A stretch of 64,000 nt of DNA from NCBI GenBank assembly GCA_963617205.1, contig CAVEOA010000002.1, positions 130,188 to 194,187 of the forward strand, in the 5' to 3' direction. Source of the stretch: UBA11524 sp963617205. GTDB lineage: Bacteria; Bacillota; Clostridia; Christensenellales; Aristaeellaceae. Made by a program: the position numbers and the translations under genes. Under the pieces are notes generated by a model. It ran no database searches. It saw nothing but the letters and a program-made list of their open reading frames with translations, and was not told where the DNA came from. Positions 44,084 through 51,977 of the stretch are shown here, one piece after another (positions within the stretch are counted from its first letter, which is position 1; every line of letters begins with the position of its first letter).

Positions 44084-45295
44084 TCACTTCCAGAGATAGT
44101 TGGTGGCGAAAATCTTAATCAGCTGCGGCCATACAGTCCAGTCATGGCCACCCTTGACGATATATTCGTCATAGGAAATCCTCAATGAATTAAACTGCAC
44201 CATCAGCGCATCCTCGCCGAAGAAGTCGTAGATGCCATTACCCGTCATGATAACCGGGAAAGACAGCTTTTCAACATCTTCCTCATTCAGCGTCACAGAG
44301 GAATCGCAGCCGCTGAGGAAGCCAAAGTAACCAAACTGGTCGGAGTAAGATGCATATACGTTAGTGGTTGTCATGGCACCCATGGACAAACCTGCGAATG
44401 CGCGATCCTTCTCCTCGGTGGAAACGTTGTAGTTTTCCTCAACAAAGGGAATGATGTGGTTCATCAGATTGTCGTTGATAACCGGAAATTCCCAATTGTA
44501 AGCCGTGTTGTTCATGGTTACAATAATCGTGGGTTCAACAGCCCCGTCAGCAATCAACGTATCAAAAACATGATTGACATTGCCGCCGGCAAACCATTCA
44601 ATTTCACTTCCGCCATAACCGTGGCTCAGATAAAGCGTCTTATAGCCTTCTGCGCGCTCACTGTCATAGCCGTAGGGCAGATAAATCGCAAGAGGTGCCA
44701 GATTGGCGTTTACATCCGTGTAATCGGCATAGACAACCTCGCCGACCTGATCATCGGTGCGGGGCATCATAAAGGAGAAGTCGATACAGGTTCCCTGAAC
44801 GGCATCATAAGGCACGTTGAATGTGCTCAAGCCGTACACATTTCCGCTTTCTGCAGTGGATGTCATGGGCAGATTCGCCGGGTCAGTTACATTTTCTTCA
44901 CCGTTGATCTGGTAGTTGTACAGATAATGACCACTGGGCAGCGGAAGAGAGAGCGTCCAGTAGTCGGTCCCTTCAACACGTGTCATGACCTCGGTCGCTG
45001 CACGATCCGACTGGCTAGCTCTGAACATGCCGGGTTCCCACTCAAATGCACTATAAGAAGTCTCAGGCAGAGCACGATACTTAGAGCCTTCCTTATAGAA
45101 CACGAAAGTGCCAACGAGGTTAACGGATTCCGCATCTGCATTCTCGTAAACAAAGGTCGCGGTATAACCAGTCGGGGAATTTTCGTCCGCAGCAACAGTA
45201 ACGCCGACAGTCAGTCCATCGTTCTCAGCGAAAGCTGCCGGGAGCATCGTCAGCATCATGGCGATGCAGAGAATGAACGTTAGGAACTTTTTCAC
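44084..45295 (-). CDS. Secreted feruloyl-esterase-like protein with N-terminal CBM48-like domain
   Basis: Probable secreted esterase of the esterase D superfamily acting on ester side chains of plant xylan. After a signal peptide (to about residue 23, AFA) comes a beta-rich domain (about 28-165) of the CBM48/E-set type often fused to feruloyl esterases, then the catalytic domain with Ser304 in AGLSMGAM, Asp357 in NGIYDFFG as a possible acid and His384 in KGGHDWTVW. The GTG start has AGGAGG 8 bases upstream. Base composition and codon use are visibly more AT-rich than in neighbours, suggesting transfer. A strong promoter and a LacI-type palindrome lie upstream. Confidence 0.85.
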   Translation of the reverse strand: MKKFLTFILCIAMMLTMLPAAFAENDGLTVGVTVAADENSPTGYTATFVYENADAESVNLVGTFVFYKEGSKYRALPETSYSAFEWEPGMFRASQSDRAATEVMTRVEGTDYWTLSLPLPSGHYLYNYQINGEENVTDPANLPMTSTAESGNVYGLSTFNVPYDAVQGTCIDFSFMMPRTDDQVGEVVYADYTDVNANLAPLAIYLPYGYDSERAEGYKTLYLSHGYGGSEIEWFAGGNVNHVFDTLIADGAVEPTIIVTMNNTAYNWEFPVINDNLMNHIIPFVEENYNVSTEEKDRAFAGLSMGAMTTTNVYASYSDQFGYFGFLSGCDSSVTLNEEDVEKLSFPVIMTGNGIYDFFGEDALMVQFNSLRISYDEYIVKGGHDWTVWPQLIKIFATNYLWK

Positions 45296-45325
45296 AGGGA
45301 AACCCTCCTTTTTTTGATTGATTTG

Positions 45326-45354
45326 ACTTTATCATAAATATTTCAGTCTGTCAA
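45326..45354 (-). promoter_or_regulatory. Promoter of the feruloyl-esterase-like gene
   Basis: On the minus strand TTGACA, 17 bases and TAAAGT, about 30 bases before the start codon. Confidence 0.75.
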
Positions 45355-45405
45355 CAGCGCAAAAACCGAATTAATTTGATGAAAATTTAGCAGAAGTTCG
45401 ATTGC

Positions 45406-45417
45406 GAAAACGCTTTC
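45406..45417. promoter_or_regulatory. LacI/CcpA-type operator candidate
   Basis: GAAAACGCTTTC forms the palindrome GAAAnCGnTTTC with the central CG of LacI-family sites and misses the cre consensus at two outer positions. It lies about 52 bases upstream of the -35 of the esterase promoter. The spacer 45296-45666 is otherwise AT-rich and gene-free. Confidence 0.5.
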
Positions 45418-45604
45418 TATGTCGCGAAGGTTTCGATTGCGTTTGTTATATATCAATCATTGTCTGTTTTGCTGCGTGTTTCGTTGCGCGCCGGGTGCGT
45501 TTTTCAAAACAATTCATTCTTTTAGCGAATAACTTTATTTTATTTATCTAAATTAATTACCCGTTTTGCGCTTCAGGCACGGCGTCGATTTCTCCCTCCG
45601 ATTC

Positions 45605-45633
45605 TTTACAACCTTCCCCCAACCTGTTATAAT
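45605..45633 (+). promoter_or_regulatory. Promoter of adenine deaminase
   Basis: TTTACA, 17 bases and TATAAT, about 33 bases before the ATG at 45667. Confidence 0.8.
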
Positions 45634-45666
45634 GAAGCAAAGCAATGGGAAGGAGTGATTCATCCG

Positions 45667-47400
45667 ATGTCGGAGGTCAAGACGCGGGCGGAGCGCATTG
45701 CGCTGAAGGTTCGCAGGAAGCAGCGGCTGGTGCGCGTGGCGCTCGGCGAGGAAAAAGCGGATCTCGTCCTGAAGAACGCGGATTATGTGGATGTATTTTC
45801 CAGCACCATCGAGCACGGCGATATTGCCGTAGCAAACGGGCTGGTCGTGGGCATGGCGGATCATTATGAAGGGCTGACGGAGGTCGATGTCAGCGGCAAG
45901 GTCGTCGTGCCGGGCTTTGTAGACGCGCATATCCATCTGGAGAGCAGCCTTGTGTCACCCACGTCGTTCGCGCGCGCGGTCCTGCCGCACGGCACGACGA
46001 CCGTCATCACCGACCCGCATGAAATCGCGAATGTCAGCGGCATGGCGGGTGTAGACTACATGGTGTCGGCAACGGATAAGCTGCCGCTCGATGTGCACTT
46101 CATGCTGCCGTCGTGCGTGCCGTCCATGCCTTTTGAGGAGAACGGCGAGAAGCTGACCTGGCGCGACATCAACGCGTATTTCGATCATCCGCGCGTGCTG
46201 GGTCTGGCGGAAATGATGAATTACCCCGGCGTCATCGCCGGCGACCGCACGACCATCGAGAAGATTGTCGTGTCGCAGGCGCATCACAAGAAGATTGATG
46301 GTCACGCGCCCGGCATTTCCGGCAAGGCGCTCAATGCCTATGTGTCCGCAGGCGTCTATTCCGACCATGAATGCGGCACGCTCGAAAACGCGCTGGAAAA
46401 GCTGCATCGCGGGCAGTACATCATGATCCGCGAGGGCACCGCCGCGCAGAACCTCGAGGCGCTCATGCCGCTGCTCACGCCGCAGTACGCGCACCGCTGC
46501 ATGTTCTGCACGGACGACCGTCATCCGTATGATCTGCTGCACAAGGGCGACATCGACTACATCGTCCGCAAGGCCATCCGGCTGGGCGCTGATCCGATTG
46601 TCGCCATCAAGACGGCAAGCTACAGCGCGGCGAACTACTTCCTGCTCAACAACAAGGGCGCCATTGCACCAGGTTATCTGGCGGATTTCGCCGTGCTGGA
46701 CAACCTGCATGACATCAATGTCGAGATGGTGTTCAAGCGCGGCAAGATGGTCTATGACGGCAGCGACGTCGTGATTGAAGCGCCGGATATCGACCCGGAT
46801 ATCCTTGCCGGCGTGCTGAACACGTTCCATCTGCCGGATGTGACGGGCGAACAGCTCCGGCTGGGGCGTGCGCCGCTGATCGGGCTGGTGGACGGTCAGA
46901 TTGTGACGCAGGATCTCGGGCACGCGGACAAGGCGGATCCGGAAGTCGGCATCTGCCAGATGACGGTCTGCGAGCGCCATCACAACACGGGGCATGTCGC
47001 AAGCTGCTATGTGAAGGGCTACGGCATCCGCAGCGGCGCTGTCGCGACCTCCGTGGCGCATGACAGCCACAACATCATCGCCTGCGGCGCAACGCCGGAG
47101 GACATCGCCTTCGCGGTCAATGAACTCAAAAGGATGCACGGCGGCATCATCGTCACGGAGAACGGCAAGGTGCAGGCATCGCTGCCGCTGGAGGTGGCAG
47201 GGCTCTTCACCGACCGTCCGCTGGTAGAGGTCAACGAGAAGCTCGAGCACTGCAAGGAGATGGCATGGCATCAGGGCGTGAACCGCGGCATCGACCCGTT
47301 CATGACGCTCAGCTTCGCAAGCCTGCCGGTCATTCCCACGCTCCGCCTGACGACAAAGGGCGTGTTCAACGTTGAGACGCTCTCCTTTGTAGAGGACTGA
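45667..47400 (+). CDS. ade: Adenine deaminase
   Basis: Converts adenine to hypoxanthine and ammonia for purine salvage. Metal and fold signatures: VVVPGFVDAHIHLESSLVSP, TDPHEIANVSG, IDGHAPGISGKALNAYVSAG, FCTDDRHPYDLL and a C-terminal domain with VCERHHNTGHVASCYVKGYG and AVATSVAHDSHNIIACG. At 577 residues it is full length. The ATG at 45667 is preferred over an upstream GTG that overlaps the AAGGAG. The next gene follows after 40 bases. Confidence 0.95.
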   Translation: MSEVKTRAERIALKVRRKQRLVRVALGEEKADLVLKNADYVDVFSSTIEHGDIAVANGLVVGMADHYEGLTEVDVSGKVVVPGFVDAHIHLESSLVSPTSFARAVLPHGTTTVITDPHEIANVSGMAGVDYMVSATDKLPLDVHFMLPSCVPSMPFEENGEKLTWRDINAYFDHPRVLGLAEMMNYPGVIAGDRTTIEKIVVSQAHHKKIDGHAPGISGKALNAYVSAGVYSDHECGTLENALEKLHRGQYIMIREGTAAQNLEALMPLLTPQYAHRCMFCTDDRHPYDLLHKGDIDYIVRKAIRLGADPIVAIKTASYSAANYFLLNNKGAIAPGYLADFAVLDNLHDINVEMVFKRGKMVYDGSDVVIEAPDIDPDILAGVLNTFHLPDVTGEQLRLGRAPLIGLVDGQIVTQDLGHADKADPEVGICQMTVCERHHNTGHVASCYVKGYGIRSGAVATSVAHDSHNIIACGATPEDIAFAVNELKRMHGGIIVTENGKVQASLPLEVAGLFTDRPLVEVNEKLEHCKEMAWHQGVNRGIDPFMTLSFASLPVIPTLRLTTKGVFNVETLSFVED

Positions 47401-47440
47401 CCGCATTTCGCCCGGATAGAGGCAAAACAGGAGGAAAATC

Positions 47441-48802
47441 ATGAAGAAATGGCTCTGTGCGCTGCTGACAGCGTTGTTGTTTGCATTGCTGCTCGGCGTT
47501 GCGCTGGCAGACAGCACCCCGAAGATCACGTTTCAGGACAAGGCCGGGCAAATCAACGGCGGCTTTGACTACACGCTGACGCTCAATGTCAGCCCTGCGG
47601 CAAGCGAGGAGCTTACCGTTTCCGTTGCTGCGGATGGACTGGACGGCAGCTACAGCGTCACGATCCCTGCGGGCGAAAAGAAGGCGACGCTGACCGTCCC
47701 GACGCAGGTCGTCGAAGAGCGCGGCAAGGTTGTCTTCACGCTTGAGGCAGGCGAAGGCTACACCGCGTCCGGCAAGCATACGCTGACGATTCAGCGCCTG
47801 CCTGTCATCAAGTTCTATCTCGGCGTCAACTTCGGCGTTGCGGACAAGAAGATGACCGTGCGCGTCATGGTCAGCAATTCCTCGACCGTCGTCAAGGGCA
47901 ACAACACCTTCCAGCTGCGCGACTCGGACGGCACCGTGCTGGCGGAGCGCGTCTGGTCTGACCCGTCGTCCGACATGAGCTTCGTCTTTACGCCCACCGA
48001 GGTCATGGAGGGGTACCACAGCATGAGCGTCTGGCTGGGCGACTACAAGGTCGCTGACGGCGGCTACCTGACCGTCATCCGCAGCGGACGCAGCATCATC
48101 AAGCAGGTCGAAACGGACAAGAAGTATGTCGGCATCGGCATCGACTGCGGCTTCGGCGGCAAAAACATGGATAAGGTGCTCGAGGTGCTCGAAAAGCACA
48201 ACACGAATGTCACCTTCTTCATGACCGGTTACTTTGTCCGCAACTTCACCGATGAAGCGAAGCGCGCCCTTGAAGCAGGCAACGAAATCGGCGACCATTC
48301 CAACACGCATCCGCAGCTGACCAAGGAGCGCCCGTACGACATGATGCGCCAGATCGTCTTCACCGCGGAAACGACGGAGGAGCTGCTCGGCGTCACGCCG
48401 CGCCTGATGCGCCCGCCGTATGGCGACTGGAATACGAACGTGCTGAGCGTGACGCGTTCCGAGGGCATGGAGGGCATCATGTGGTCGATGGACACGAAGG
48501 ACTCGCTGGGCAAATACACGACCGAGGAGTGCATCAAGTACGGCACGACGCGTGCGAATCTGGAGCCCGGCAAAATCCTGCTGACTCACCTTGACAGCAC
48601 GAGCAGCTGGGAGATTGTCGATGCCTGCCTGACGTATTACGAGGAGCAGGGCTACACCGTCATGCCGATTTCCGCGCTGATTTATGCCACCGGCGGTTCG
48701 CTGCCGGAAATGCCTTCCACCCGCGAGGCGCTGTACTTCACCGAGGAATACTGGCTGAACTGGCTCGATGAACACGGCATTGAGCGCGATACAGCGGAAT
48801 AA
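47441..48802 (+). CDS. Secreted polysaccharide deacetylase with N-terminal beta domain
   Basis: NodB-homology deacetylase, likely removing acetyl groups from peptidoglycan or plant polysaccharide. A signal peptide (to about residue 23, ALA) is followed by a Calx-beta-like domain (about 27-120) and a second beta domain (about 120-220), then the catalytic domain: motif 1 GIGIDCGFGG, motif 2 GDHSNTHP with His286 and His290, motif 3 RPPYGDWN, and THLDS near the end. In motif 1 the usual second Asp is Cys236, a variant also known in some clostridial members that may alter metal binding. AGGAGG lies 6 bases before the ATG. Confidence 0.88.
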   Translation: MKKWLCALLTALLFALLLGVALADSTPKITFQDKAGQINGGFDYTLTLNVSPAASEELTVSVAADGLDGSYSVTIPAGEKKATLTVPTQVVEERGKVVFTLEAGEGYTASGKHTLTIQRLPVIKFYLGVNFGVADKKMTVRVMVSNSSTVVKGNNTFQLRDSDGTVLAERVWSDPSSDMSFVFTPTEVMEGYHSMSVWLGDYKVADGGYLTVIRSGRSIIKQVETDKKYVGIGIDCGFGGKNMDKVLEVLEKHNTNVTFFMTGYFVRNFTDEAKRALEAGNEIGDHSNTHPQLTKERPYDMMRQIVFTAETTEELLGVTPRLMRPPYGDWNTNVLSVTRSEGMEGIMWSMDTKDSLGKYTTEECIKYGTTRANLEPGKILLTHLDSTSSWEIVDACLTYYEEQGYTVMPISALIYATGGSLPEMPSTREALYFTEEYWLNWLDEHGIERDTAE

Positions 48803-48811
48803 ACGCCATAT

Positions 48812-48855
48812 ACGGCTGCTGCAGAACCATCCTCTGCGGCGGCCGTTTTGTTTTT
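48812..48855 (+). terminator. Terminator of the ade-deacetylase unit
   Basis: ACGGCTGCTGCAGA and TCTGCGGCGGCCGT pair (two G·T pairs), then TTTTGTTTTTCC. Confidence 0.85.
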
Positions 48856-48978
48856 CCCCTATATTTAACAGAAGCAACATCAACGACGTCCATTGCATTT
48901 TACATGAATCGTATATATATCATGTCAGGGAGATTAACTGCCCAGCCATTCATCATTTACCCGGAAGGAGAGCTCATC

Positions 48979-49167
48979 ATGAAAAAGACAGATCGTTTTC
49001 AGGTGCTCTACACGCAGGGCACGCTCACGGCCACCAGGGTGCTGGTTGATACCGAAACCGGCGTGCAGTACCTGTACCATCAGGACGGCTATGCCGGCGG
49101 ATTGACAGCGCTGCTGGGCAAGGACGGCAAGCCGGTCATCCTGCCGACAGACAAGCAGGTGCAGTAA
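48979..49167 (+). CDS. DUF6440 family small protein
   Basis: A 62-residue cytoplasmic protein of unknown function. It reads KKTDRFQVLYTQGTLTATRV then VDTETGVQYLYHQDGYAGGL, close to the small DUF6440 proteins common in Firmicutes. AAGGAG lies about 9 bases before the ATG at 48979; a longer reading upstream lacks a site. The next gene, an XRE regulator, starts 119 bases downstream behind its own promoter. Confidence 0.8.
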   Translation: MKKTDRFQVLYTQGTLTATRVLVDTETGVQYLYHQDGYAGGLTALLGKDGKPVILPTDKQVQ

Positions 49168-49184
49168 GCCGGAGAATTGGCGGT

Positions 49185-49262
49185 GTAAAGCAACTTTTAC
49201 AGCCGGATTCGCCCGATGTAAAGCACTTTTGATCGACAAACGCTGCCGGATTGAATTATACT
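49185..49262 (+). promoter_or_regulatory. Promoter and possible autoregulatory sites of the XRE gene
   Basis: TCGACA (49233-49238), 18 bases and TATACT (49257-49262). Upstream lies GTAAAGCAACTTTTAC (49185-49200), an inverted repeat, with a close copy GTAAAGCACTTTTG about 33 bases later reaching the -35. The paired sites suggest binding of the XRE protein itself. Confidence 0.5.
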
Positions 49263-49286
49263 GGGGGCACGCAAGGAGGGTGAACC

Positions 49287-49715
49287 ATGGAAATCGCAGA
49301 ACGGTTGAGGAAGGCAAGGAACGAGAGCGGCATGACGCAGGGGCAGGTCGCGGAAAAGATTCTGGTGTCACGCGTGACGCTGTCGCACTGGGAGAACGGC
49401 AAATCCCTGCCGGACATCGCAAGCCTGATCAACCTGAGCGAGCTCTACGGCATCAGCCTTGACGAACTGGTGAAGGGAGATTCAAAAATGACAGAGAAGG
49501 TCAGGAAGGATTCCAAGAACGCCCAGAACAACATCCGGCTCATCGGCATCACCGCCATTTTCGTAACCATTGTCCTCGTGATTTACGGCATCAGCGTCAT
49601 TGTCGGCGGCGGCTTCAGGGACTTCTGCGAGAACGCCGTGCTGTGGGTGCTTGCCGGCATCGGGATTGCCGCCTATTTCGCGTACTGTGCGCAGAAGGAA
49701 GCCCCCAAATCGTAA
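49287..49715 (+). CDS. XRE-type regulator with C-terminal membrane helices
   Basis: The N-terminal helix-turn-helix (about 1-62, with MTQGQVAEKILVSRVTLSHW and LINLSELYGISLDELVKG) binds DNA; a short linker leads to two hydrophobic helices (about 79-103 and 108-131). Such membrane-linked XRE proteins often control small envelope or stress loci. 142 residues. AAGGAGG lies 7 bases before the ATG. Confidence 0.88.
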   Translation: MEIAERLRKARNESGMTQGQVAEKILVSRVTLSHWENGKSLPDIASLINLSELYGISLDELVKGDSKMTEKVRKDSKNAQNNIRLIGITAIFVTIVLVIYGISVIVGGGFRDFCENAVLWVLAGIGIAAYFAYCAQKEAPKS

Positions 49716-49748
49716 CGTGCGGAACGCCTTCAGCGCAGCCCATGGACG

Positions 49749-49790
49749 AAGAAAGCAGCTGTTTCTTCCGAAGCAGCTGCTTTCTTGTCA
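49749..49790 (+). terminator. Terminator of the XRE gene
   Basis: AAGAAAGCAGCTG and CAGCTGCTTTCTT form a 13-pair stem; only a short T stretch follows. A related hairpin with AGCAG/CTGCT arms occurs near 63915. Confidence 0.65.
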
Positions 49791-49849
49791 TCCTTGATTG
49801 GATGTTGCTGTGTTTGTTCCCTGCGGCGGCGAGCAGAGGCGCATGAAAG

Positions 49850-49862
49850 CGGACGAAATCCG
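49850..49862. repeat. Hairpin repeat between XRE and Rrf2 genes
   Basis: CGGACGAAATCCG, a member of the dispersed hairpin family with one stem pair changed to a C-A mismatch. Just upstream GGAACGCCTTCAGCGCAGC (near 49721-49739) matches the outer arm of the elements at 25.8 and 63.95 kb. Confidence 0.6.
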
Positions 49863-49900
49863 CCATCGGAAGAACCCCTGACGCAGCTTGCCGATTCCGC

Positions 49901-49929
49901 TTGAAAACATACAAATTCTATGGTATTAT
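49901..49929 (+). promoter_or_regulatory. Promoter of the Rrf2 regulator
   Basis: TTGAAA, 17 bases and TATTAT, about 22 bases before the GTG start. Confidence 0.7.
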
Positions 49930-49951
49930 AGGAGATGAGGAGGCGGCAATA

Positions 49952-50377
49952 GTGAAAATATCAACAAAAGGTCGCTATGCCCTTCGGATGCTGCTCGACG
50001 TGGCGGAAAATCAGCAGGACGGCACCGTCACGCTCAAGGAAATCTCCGAACGGCAAGGCATCTCCAAAAAATATCTGGAGCAAATCGCGCTCGTGCTGTC
50101 TCAGGCGGGCATTCTCCGCGGCGCACGCGGTCATCAGGGCGGCTATCGGCTGGCGGTTTCGCCGGAGAAGCTCTCTGTCGCGGAAATCATCCGCGTGACG
50201 GAAGGCTCGCTGGCGCCAGTCGCATGTCTGGAGCAGCAGCCGAATGAATGCGAGCGCTGCGGCCAGTGCCGGACGCTGTTCGTCTGGGAAGGGCTCGATC
50301 AGGCGATTGTCGCGTATCTGGAAGGCATCACGCTTCAGGACGTGCTTTCGCGTCCGCATCCATCAGCGTGCGAATGA
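49952..50377 (+). CDS. Rrf2-family regulator (IscR/CymR-like)
   Basis: Winged-helix repressor of the family that senses Fe-S clusters or cysteine metabolism. MKISTKGRYALRMLLDVA at the start (from GTG) and the LKEISERQGISKKYLEQI recognition region are typical. Three cysteines in ACLEQQPNECERCGQC match the cluster-binding spacing of IscR-like members. GAGGAGG lies about 8 bases before the GTG. Its 3' end overlaps the convergent tcdA by 50 bases. Confidence 0.9.
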   Translation: MKISTKGRYALRMLLDVAENQQDGTVTLKEISERQGISKKYLEQIALVLSQAGILRGARGHQGGYRLAVSPEKLSVAEIIRVTEGSLAPVACLEQQPNECERCGQCRTLFVWEGLDQAIVAYLEGITLQDVLSRPHPSACE

Positions 50378-51086
50378 TGTGCGAGGCAATCAGCAGCCCC
50401 ATCGCGCCCGGCACAAACATCATGCTGCCGGGCACATCCTTCCGAAGCCCGCCCTCCTGCGCAATCGGCAATACCGGCGCATGCGGCGGCTCGACAGAAT
50501 AGGCAACGGTTAAATGCCGGATGCCTTTTTTTCTGCACATTTGACGCATGGCACGCGCAAGCGGACAAACGGACGTTCTGGTGATATCATCGATGCGCAG
50601 GCAGGACGGGTCGAGCTTGTTGCCCGCGCCCATCGCGCTGATGAGCGGCACGCCGAGCTTTTCGCAGCGCATCGCAAGCTCGAGCTTCGCCGCAACCGTG
50701 TCCACCGCATCGACCACGAAATCATAGGCGGACAGGTCGACCTCGTCCGCTGTTTCCGGCAGATAGAACATCTTCTTCCTGTTCACGCGCAGATCGGGAT
50801 TGATATCCGTCAGGCGCTCCGCCATCACATCCACCTTATCGCGCCCGATGGTCGAATGCAGCGCAATCACCTGCCGATTCAGGTTGCTGACGCTGACGTC
50901 ATCGCGGTCAAACAGGTCGATTTCCGCAATGCCGCTGCGTGCAAGGGCTTCGCAGACGAATCCGCCGACGCCGCCGACGCCGAATACCGCGACATGCGCC
51001 CGATGGATGCGTGCGAAGGCATCCTCCCCGATGAGGGAAATGGTGCGGATAAACGGCTCCGTTTGCGTCCTGTTCATGTCATTCAT
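50328..51086 (-). CDS. tcdA: tRNA threonylcarbamoyladenosine dehydratase
   Basis: E1-like ThiF-fold enzyme that cyclises t6A37 to ct6A in tRNA using ATP. VAVFGVGGVGGFVCEALARSG is the nucleotide-binding motif, DDVSVSNLNRQVIAL and DFVVDAVDTVAAKLEL follow, and Cys residues around TSVCPLARAMRQMCRKKG fit the family. The ATG at 51086 overlaps the methyltransferase stop by eight bases and has GGAGG 6 bases upstream. TrmO (3066-3761) also modifies t6A. The end overlaps the Rrf2 gene on the opposite strand. Confidence 0.93.
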   Translation of the reverse strand: MNDMNRTQTEPFIRTISLIGEDAFARIHRAHVAVFGVGGVGGFVCEALARSGIAEIDLFDRDDVSVSNLNRQVIALHSTIGRDKVDVMAERLTDINPDLRVNRKKMFYLPETADEVDLSAYDFVVDAVDTVAAKLELAMRCEKLGVPLISAMGAGNKLDPSCLRIDDITRTSVCPLARAMRQMCRKKGIRHLTVAYSVEPPHAPVLPIAQEGGLRKDVPGSMMFVPGAMGLLIASHIIRTLMDADAKARPEA

Positions 51087-51942
51087 GGTTTTCCTCCGGC
51101 AGATAGCATTTCAGCGTTTTTTCAATCCAGTAGAGGTACTTTGGTCCGTTCACCTCGAGCGCCTTCATCCGCCGATAGAGCGGCAGACCGTCCGACACAT
51201 CGTGCCAGAGGTCGGTGAAGACGGTGTCATATTCGCGCAGGTGCGTTTTCGCATAGTCAAACGCGTCCGCCTGAATGATTTGCAGCGCCTCCGGGCGCGG
51301 AAAGTGCGGCAGGAGCAGCGTGCGGAACAGCTCGATGATATCCGGATTCTGTTCGACGACGGTCACGGCATCAACATCGCTTTTCAGCAGGCAATGGAAC
51401 GCATAGTAGCCCAAGCCCAGCCCGAAGGTCAGCACGCGCCCGTGCGATTCCTTTACGCAGGGCTGAATGGTGTTGATTTCGTTCGGCGTGACCGTCATCC
51501 AGACGCGGTCATCCTCCTTGACGGCAGGAAAGCAGAACGACGTCTCGAACCAGCCGAGCTGCGGCAGTGCGCTGCCGTCCGCTGCTTGCTCGAAGTCGTC
51601 CAGCACAAACAGCTCCAGCGGCGCAATCTCGTCCTGCGTCAGCGCAATCTGCCCGACACGCCCCGTAACGCGCCCGATTCTGCAAAGATATTCATCGCGC
51701 TCATAGGCATCCGCCGTGCAGCGGTGAACGACACGCGGGAACACGCCGCGCTGAAGCGCCCAGTCGGCAGGAGCATCGGGATCAAGACCCAGCAGGGCGC
51801 CAAGGGCGGTGATATAAGCCTCCTCCAATGACAAGCCGGCGGCGGTCAGGTCAGAAAGCGTTTCTGCCGACACGCCGCAGGGCCGGAAGCAGAGGTGCTC
51901 GCTCAGGAGCGTCAGCAGGCGCTCATTTTCTTGATGGGTCAT
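51079..51942 (-). CDS. SAM-dependent methyltransferase-like protein (spermidine-synthase-like fold)
   Basis: Rossmann-fold protein; 287 residues. The C-terminal half has motif I VLTFGLGLGYYAFH, acidic loop VTVVEQNPDIIELF, DAFDYAKTH and DTVFTDLWHDVSDGLPLYRR, as in spermidine synthase-like methyltransferases. The N-terminal 130 residues are unassigned. It lies 35 bases after an ABC exporter gene and overlaps tcdA by eight bases, so it is part of the five-gene unit. Substrate unknown. Confidence 0.75.
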   Translation of the reverse strand: MTHQENERLLTLLSEHLCFRPCGVSAETLSDLTAAGLSLEEAYITALGALLGLDPDAPADWALQRGVFPRVVHRCTADAYERDEYLCRIGRVTGRVGQIALTQDEIAPLELFVLDDFEQAADGSALPQLGWFETSFCFPAVKEDDRVWMTVTPNEINTIQPCVKESHGRVLTFGLGLGYYAFHCLLKSDVDAVTVVEQNPDIIELFRTLLLPHFPRPEALQIIQADAFDYAKTHLREYDTVFTDLWHDVSDGLPLYRRMKALEVNGPKYLYWIEKTLKCYLPEENHE

Positions 51943-51956
51943 GGTCTCTCCTTTGT

Positions 51957-51971
51957 GGAAAGCCCCCTTGC
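51957..51971. repeat. Short repeat module between exporter and methyltransferase
   Basis: GGAAAGCCCCCTTG is one module of the dispersed repeats (found also at 13.6, 13.86, 57.7 and 57.8 kb), here alone in a 35-base spacer inside an operon. Confidence 0.55.
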
Positions 51972-51977
51972 TGCCTG

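Noticed and set aside
45296..45666. Purine riboswitch before adenine deaminase
   Set aside because: The promoter at 45605-45633 leaves a leader of only about 30 bases, too short for the aptamer, and the conserved loop sequences are absent.
45955..47529. 524-codon minus-strand frame opposite adenine deaminase
   Set aside because: Antisense shadow; composition typical of reversed GC-rich coding sequence.
47366..48898. 510-codon minus-strand frame opposite the polysaccharide deacetylase
   Set aside because: Antisense shadow with no start signal; the plus-strand gene has signal peptide and catalytic motifs.
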